A stretch of 64,000 nt of DNA, from NCBI GenBank assembly GCA_947497295.1, contig CANMFU010000011.1, forward strand, positions 28,169 to 92,168, read 5' to 3'. Position 1 is the first letter of the stretch, and every line of letters begins with the position of its first letter. Both the position numbers and the translations under genes were made by a program. The DNA is from an uncultured Roseovarius sp. (GTDB lineage: Bacteria > Pseudomonadota > Alphaproteobacteria > Rhodobacterales > Rhodobacteraceae). The notes under the pieces are model-generated. The model was not told the origin of the DNA, ran no database searches, and saw only the letters and a program-made list of their open reading frames with translations. This document shows, piece by piece, positions 59,543 to 64,000 of this stretch.

Positions 59543-60240
59543 GCCGCGCTGTCCGCTAGCCGTGCCCAACTGCGCCGGGCCTGAAAGATTGCAGCGGCGG
59601 CATAGGGGATGCCAGCGGGCACCCACATGATCAGACCGCCAAGCTGCTGGTCCTGCAGCGGCGTAAGGCCCCAGTCAAAGGGTGCGACGGCATGCGCCGC
59701 ATAAAGCGCAGACCGCGCGAAGGTGAGGATCGCGCCCAGCATCCCCATCTGCGCGAAGCTGGCGACGATGAAGAGAAGCCGCGCGACAGGTGGCGCAGTC
59801 CCGGCGGCAAAGACCGCCCGCCAGAACCAGACGGCGCTGCCCAGCAGGGTGAGCTGCATCAGCCAGTAGACCGCGACATTGGACAGGGCAAGGTCATAGG
59901 CCGCTGGGTGGTGCCATACCCACAGGATCACCGTCGACACGGCAAAGGGCAGCGCGATTCCGCCGGATATGCGCCCCCGAAACGTCAGCGCAAGCAGCGG
60001 CGCCGCCCCCGCGACGAGCAACACATGATGAACGACCCGCGCCGAGAACAGCGCCGACGACAGCGCACAGAGCGGCGAGACGAACGCCACGATCATCAGT
60101 GCCACAGCGGCAAGGCCCGCAGGCTCGCGCCGCAAGATCACCGTCAGTACGGCCAGACCGACCAGAAGCACGGGATCAAGGTTCCAGCTTGCCCACAACT
60201 CGACCGGCAAAGGCGGCGGGCCACAATAGATCGAGTTCAT
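59536..60240 (-). CDS. Cytochrome oxidase assembly protein, caa3_CtaG family
   Basis: MNSIYCGPPPLPVELWASWNLDPVLLVGLAVLTVILRR...FSARVVHHVLLVAGAAPLLAL...DQQLGGLIMWVPAGIPYAAAAI. Confidence 0.88.
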   Translation of the reverse strand: MNSIYCGPPPLPVELWASWNLDPVLLVGLAVLTVILRREPAGLAAVALMIVAFVSPLCALSSALFSARVVHHVLLVAGAAPLLALTFRGRISGGIALPFAVSTVILWVWHHPAAYDLALSNVAVYWLMQLTLLGSAVWFWRAVFAAGTAPPVARLLFIVASFAQMGMLGAILTFARSALYAAHAVAPFDWGLTPLQDQQLGGLIMWVPAGIPYAAAAIFQARRSWARLADSAAC

Positions 60241-60454
60241 TTTCAGCGTCTCCTCCTTGTTCACAGTAAGACATGTTCAGAGTCGAGGATCAACGCGCAG
60301 TGCGGGTTCGGTATTGCTGAAAATGGACAAACTGCATTGGGGACGGGCAAGCAAGGCGTGGCACGTGGAACAGGCGCAGGAACATTTTCGCGGTGCGAGC
60401 GGTTTTACGGGTGTAGTCGGCGATCACGCCGGGTCTGAATTCAAGGAGCATGAC

Positions 60455-60961
60455 ATGAAACGTCTCTGTACAGCCGCCATCATCGCAGGGCTGGCCGCCC
60501 CGGCAGTTCACGCCGCTGCTGTCACTGCAGAGGTGCAGGATCGTGACGGCAACAGGCTTGGGGCCGTTGTGGTCGAAGATACGGTGTCAGGCGTGGCGCG
60601 GGCGACACTTACCCTGAACGATCTGCCTGAAGGGATCCACGCAATCCACCTGCATGAAACCGGCGACTGTTCGACCGACGATTTCAAATCCGCGGGCGGG
60701 CACGTCGCCGCGGGCCGCGATCACGGCATCCTCGTCGAAGGTGGGCCGCATCCCGGCGATATGCCGAACCTGACGGTGAAGTCAGACGGCGTGGGAGAGA
60801 TCGAAGTCTTTTTGCCCGATCTGAACGTAAGCGATCACCTGCTGGACGATGATGGGGCTGCGTTCATCATGCATGACGGTGTCGACGATTACGAAAGCCA
60901 GCCGGCCGGCGCTGCCGGAGACCGGATCGCCTGCGGCGAATTCACCGAGCGGGCCGAGTGA
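60455..60961 (+). CDS. sodC: Periplasmic Cu/Zn superoxide dismutase family protein
   Basis: Signal peptide; GIHAIHLHETGDCSTDDFKSAGGHVAAGRDHG...GPHPGDMPNL...IMHDGVDDYESQPAGAAGDRIACGEF. Confidence 0.92.
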   Translation: MKRLCTAAIIAGLAAPAVHAAAVTAEVQDRDGNRLGAVVVEDTVSGVARATLTLNDLPEGIHAIHLHETGDCSTDDFKSAGGHVAAGRDHGILVEGGPHPGDMPNLTVKSDGVGEIEVFLPDLNVSDHLLDDDGAAFIMHDGVDDYESQPAGAAGDRIACGEFTERAE

Positions 60962-61060
60962 CCTCGCAGATCGGCAAAACACGCGCGCCAGCGGCACGGG
61001 CAAAACCCCTAGCCGCTGTGCAAACCCGCGTGTTCAGGGCGGCCGGATTTGAAAGAAAAC

Positions 61061-61400
61061 AATGGGTATTCTGGTTGATAGCGAATGGCACGACAAATGG
61101 TACGATACCGAAAGCAACGAGGATTACTGCGAATGGAACGCCGGGTCCGACGGGCGATGGCGGGTTCCCCGCCGAAAGCGGACGTTATCACCTCTATGTC
61201 AGCTACACGCGCCGTTGGGTGCATTGTGCCCTGACACCACAGATCGGCGTCTCGGTCGTTCATCCTGAAATGCTGTCCGCGGAGTGGGAGTTTCGCTCCG
61301 ACTGCACCGGTGCCAACGGAAAAGCCGCGGACACGATGCATTTCGACCATATCGTGCGGCACTATCACTACAGCCACGAGACGATAAACCCGCACCGGAT
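61061..61400 (+). pseudogene. Xi-class glutathione transferase (glutathionyl-hydroquinone reductase) fragment, frameshifted
   Basis: MGILVDSEWHDKWYDTES in one frame, then GDGGFPAESGRYHLYVSYTRRWVHCALTPQIGVSVVHPEMLSAEWEF in another. Confidence 0.65.
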
Positions 61401-61501
61401 CGTCCATCTACCCGGTGATCGACCGGACCGAACCGCTCGGCCCAGGTGTGACAGGACCGCGCCACGATCATTTTGAGCACTGCCGAAAGGAAAGCATCAT
61501 G

Positions 61502-62818
61502 CCCAAGAACCTCAGACCTCACCCGAACGTCCCGGATGTCGATCAATCCGACCGGACCGTGCCGGTCAACCTGCGCCAATCGGGGCGCACTCCGGTCGAA
61601 ATGTTGATTTCGACGCGGGTGCGCAAATCCCCCTTCTGGCACCTCTCGGTCGAGGCGGGATGCTGGCGCGCCACCGTCTATAACCGCATGTATCACCCGC
61701 GCGGCTATGTCCGCCCCGAGGAAGGCGGCGCAATGGCCGAGTACCGCGCGCTGGTCAACGGCGTGACCCTCTGGAACGTCGCGGTTGAGCGTCAGATCCG
61801 CGTCAAAGGCCCCGATGCCGAGGACTTCGTCAACACCGTGATCACCCGCGATGCGACTAAAATCGCACCGATGCACGGCAAATACAGCATCCTGTGCAAC
61901 GACAAGGGCGGCATTCTGAATGATCCGGTGTTGCTGAGGCTGGCCGAGGATGAATTCTGGTTCTCGCTGTCGGACAGCGACCTGATGCTGTGGCTTCAGG
62001 GCGTGAACACGCCGCGCCGCTGGGCTATCGAGATCGACGAACTGGACGTGTCGCCATTGCAGGTTCAGGGGCCGCTGTCACAAGATCTTATGGTGGATGT
62101 GGTCGGACCAAAGCTAACCGATGTACCCTATTACGGCCTCATGGAGACGGAAATAGACGGCTGCCCCGTGCTGGTCAGCCAGACCGGATTCAGCGGTGAA
62201 AAGGGCTATGAGGTCTATGTTCGCGACGCGACGCTCAACGCCGAAAAGGTCTGGTATGCGATCCTCGGTATCGGCGCGCGCTATGGGCTGCGGGTGATCG
62301 CGCCCGGCCATCACCGCAGGATCGCCGCCGGCATTCTCAGCTGGGGGCAGGATATGGATGCGGAAACATCGCCGTTCCAGGTTAATCTGGCCTATCAGGT
62401 GCCGCGCAAGAAAGCCGCCGATTACATCGGCAAGGCGGCGCTGGAGGCACAGCGCGACCGGATCGACGCGGGCGATTACCCGTTCTCCCTGACGATGGTG
62501 GGGCTAAAGATGGGCGGCAAGCCGATCACCGACTATGCGCCCGATTTCTGGCTGGTATCGGACGAGGAGGGAACACGCTGCGGCTATGTCACCTCGCCTT
62601 GGTGGTCGCCGGAATTGGAGGTCAACATCGCGCTGGCCCGCGTTCCGTGGGATAAAACCAAAATCGGTACCGAATTGATGGTGGAACTGCCAGAGCCCTA
62701 TACTGACCGCACGGGCGAGGCGGTCGCCGCCAAGGTGTGCGAAGTGCCGTTCATCTCGTCCGCCCATCCCAGCGCCCGCGAACAGGCTAAGGCGCAAGGC
62801 AGCGATAGCGCCGGATGA
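61502..62818 (+). CDS. Aminomethyltransferase-fold (GcvT/DmdA-like) protein
   Basis: VEAGCWRATVYNRMYHPRGYVRPEEGGAMAEYRALVNGVTLWNVAVERQIRVKGPDAEDFVNTVITRDATKIAPMHGKYSILCNDKGGILNDPVLLRL; IGKAALEAQRD; GCVT C-terminal barrel. Confidence 0.8.
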   Translation, partial: PKNLRPHPNVPDVDQSDRTVPVNLRQSGRTPVEMLISTRVRKSPFWHLSVEAGCWRATVYNRMYHPRGYVRPEEGGAMAEYRALVNGVTLWNVAVERQIRVKGPDAEDFVNTVITRDATKIAPMHGKYSILCNDKGGILNDPVLLRLAEDEFWFSLSDSDLMLWLQGVNTPRRWAIEIDELDVSPLQVQGPLSQDLMVDVVGPKLTDVPYYGLMETEIDGCPVLVSQTGFSGEKGYEVYVRDATLNAEKVWYAILGIGARYGLRVIAPGHHRRIAAGILSWGQDMDAETSPFQVNLAYQVPRKKAADYIGKAALEAQRDRIDAGDYPFSLTMVGLKMGGKPITDYAPDFWLVSDEEGTRCGYVTSPWWSPELEVNIALARVPWDKTKIGTELMVELPEPYTDRTGEAVAAKVCEVPFISSAHPSAREQAKAQGSDSAG

Positions 62819-62844
62819 TGGCACATTTGGGCAAATGGGCCATC

Positions 62845-63535
62845 ATCTATTCAATAAGCGTCCAAAACTGACCCGGTTTCTCCGTTTGATTTTGACCCGT
62901 CGTTCGGATGACAAAGCCCCCAGGCCGGCCGCCCTCATATAGCGAGTCCGTCTGGGGGCTCTGTCTGGGCCGCGGTTATTTTTCGCTGCGAGTTTTGCTC
63001 TGCGCGAAGCGGTATGAGCTGTTACCAGTCTCGATAATGGCGCAGTGGTGCGTGACGCGATCCAGCAGCGCGGTTGTCATCTTGGCATCCGCTGCCCGGC
63101 AGTCGAAACGAAGTTTCGATGAGAGGGGCCGAAGACAGCGACCCACTCCCCGAACTCCAGGTTGGTGGTGATGATGACGCTGGTTTTCTCGTAGAGCTTG
63201 CTGATCCGCTGGCCGGCAAGTGAATGCTTGCATTCGCTGAAAGGCAGGTGGAACAACAGTGCGCCGCCGGATTTCGGGAAGGGGATGTAGCCCAACTCGT
63301 CGATGATGACGCAATCCAGAGCCGACAGTTGCCGGATGATCTTCCCGGCATTGCCGTCGGCCTGTTCCTTGATCAGGGCATTGATCAGATCGACCGCGTT
63401 GAAGAAGCGGGCCTTCTTGCCGTTGTGGACCAATGTGGTTCCAAGCGCGATGGGGATATGGGTTTCGCCTGTTCCGGTTCCATCCACCAGGATGAGGTTG
63501 TGTGCCGCTCCGGTGAAGAGCGGGTTCTTCTTCGC
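62845..63535 (-). mobile_element. IS21-family remnant (end sequence plus istB fragment)
   Basis: [84 protein letters not shown] and [26 protein letters not shown] in two frames; end-like TCCAAAACTGACCC near 62860. Confidence 0.8.
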
Positions 63536-63785
63536 AATGTCGTTTGCACATTTCGCCTGCGTTCTGGTTGGCGCTATCCCGACGCGCACAGGGACGCCGA
63601 TGCGCCGCAGCACCGCGGCGCGCAGGACGCGGGCATGCGAAACGCGGTCATTGAAACCGGCGAAATCCAGAAAGCACTCGTCTATCGAATAGATTTCTAC
63701 ATCCGGCGTGAAGTCCTCATAAACCTCGACCACCCGCCGGGAAATGTCACCATAAAGCGTGTAGTTCGAACTGAACACGCGCACG
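63536..63785 (-). pseudogene. UmuC/Y-family DNA polymerase internal fragment
   Basis: [84 protein letters not shown]. Confidence 0.85.
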
Positions 63786-64000
63786 ACACCCTCGTGCGAA
63801 GGCAGTGTGCGTTTCAGCACCGTCAGGTCAAGGTTATGCCGGGCGGCGATGCCGCGGGCCGTCCCGCTTGTGCGGTCGGTGGTGTTATTGACCACCAAGA
63901 TCACTGTGACGCGTGCGTTGCCTTGTCCGGCCAAGGCGGTGAGACAGGCTCCAATGCGGGATTCCTCATTGCGGGCGGGAATGACGATGGCGGTGTCTTT
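63786..64000 (-). CDS. Glycosyltransferase family 2-like N-terminal region (continues beyond window)
   Basis: KDTAIVIPARNEESRIGACLTALAGQGNARVTVILVVNNTTDRTSGTARGIAARHNLDLTVLKRTL. Confidence 0.6.

Noticed and set aside
1-64000. CRISPR arrays, tRNA or rRNA genes, prophage structural genes
   Set aside because: None recognised on reading; no regular repeat-spacer pattern, cloverleaf or phage gene set noticed, though a covariance-model scan was not possible.

Overview
High-GC alphaproteobacterial DNA, most consistent with an extrachromosomal replicon (plasmid or chromid) of a Rhodobacterales/Roseobacter-type bacterium. It carries one apparently intact repABC replication/partition module (6122-9587), including a predicted antisense ctRNA with promoter and terminator between repB and repC. 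It also carries remains of other plasmid maintenance systems: an orphan repAB with an in-frame stop just before the RepA Walker A motif (21449-23609), a parB/parA/DnaA-like initiator locus that lost the head-to-head 5' ends (44693-46618) beside an intact-looking ccdAB pair, and a ParB C-terminal remnant cut by an IS6 copy (13281-13831). The window therefore looks like a fused plasmid with successive inactivation of surplus replicons. Two same-orientation IS6-family copies (left decayed, right intact) bracket about 38 kb. Cargo is mostly catabolic: four TRAP transporters (one linked to a ureohydrolase, one to an LLM oxidoreductase and an amidase, one TAXI type with DUF1850), and a regulated island (24023-36201) of Dpp-like ABC importer, GntR regulator with a perfect palindromic operator, HDAC-like deacetylase, TPP enzyme, M20 deacylase, APH-type kinase and class III PLP enzyme that could be an undescribed pathway for acylated amino compounds. 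Other loci are plsC-cdsA-CDP-alcohol transferase convergent with cysD-cysNC, ALDH/Usp/amino acid permease, a heme-copper oxidase whose subunit II lacks the CuA ligands, SodC, a GcvT/DmdA-like protein, and at the right edge a continuous open frame fusing glycosyltransferase, UmuC and IstB fragments. All calls come from reading translated sequence; no database search was run.
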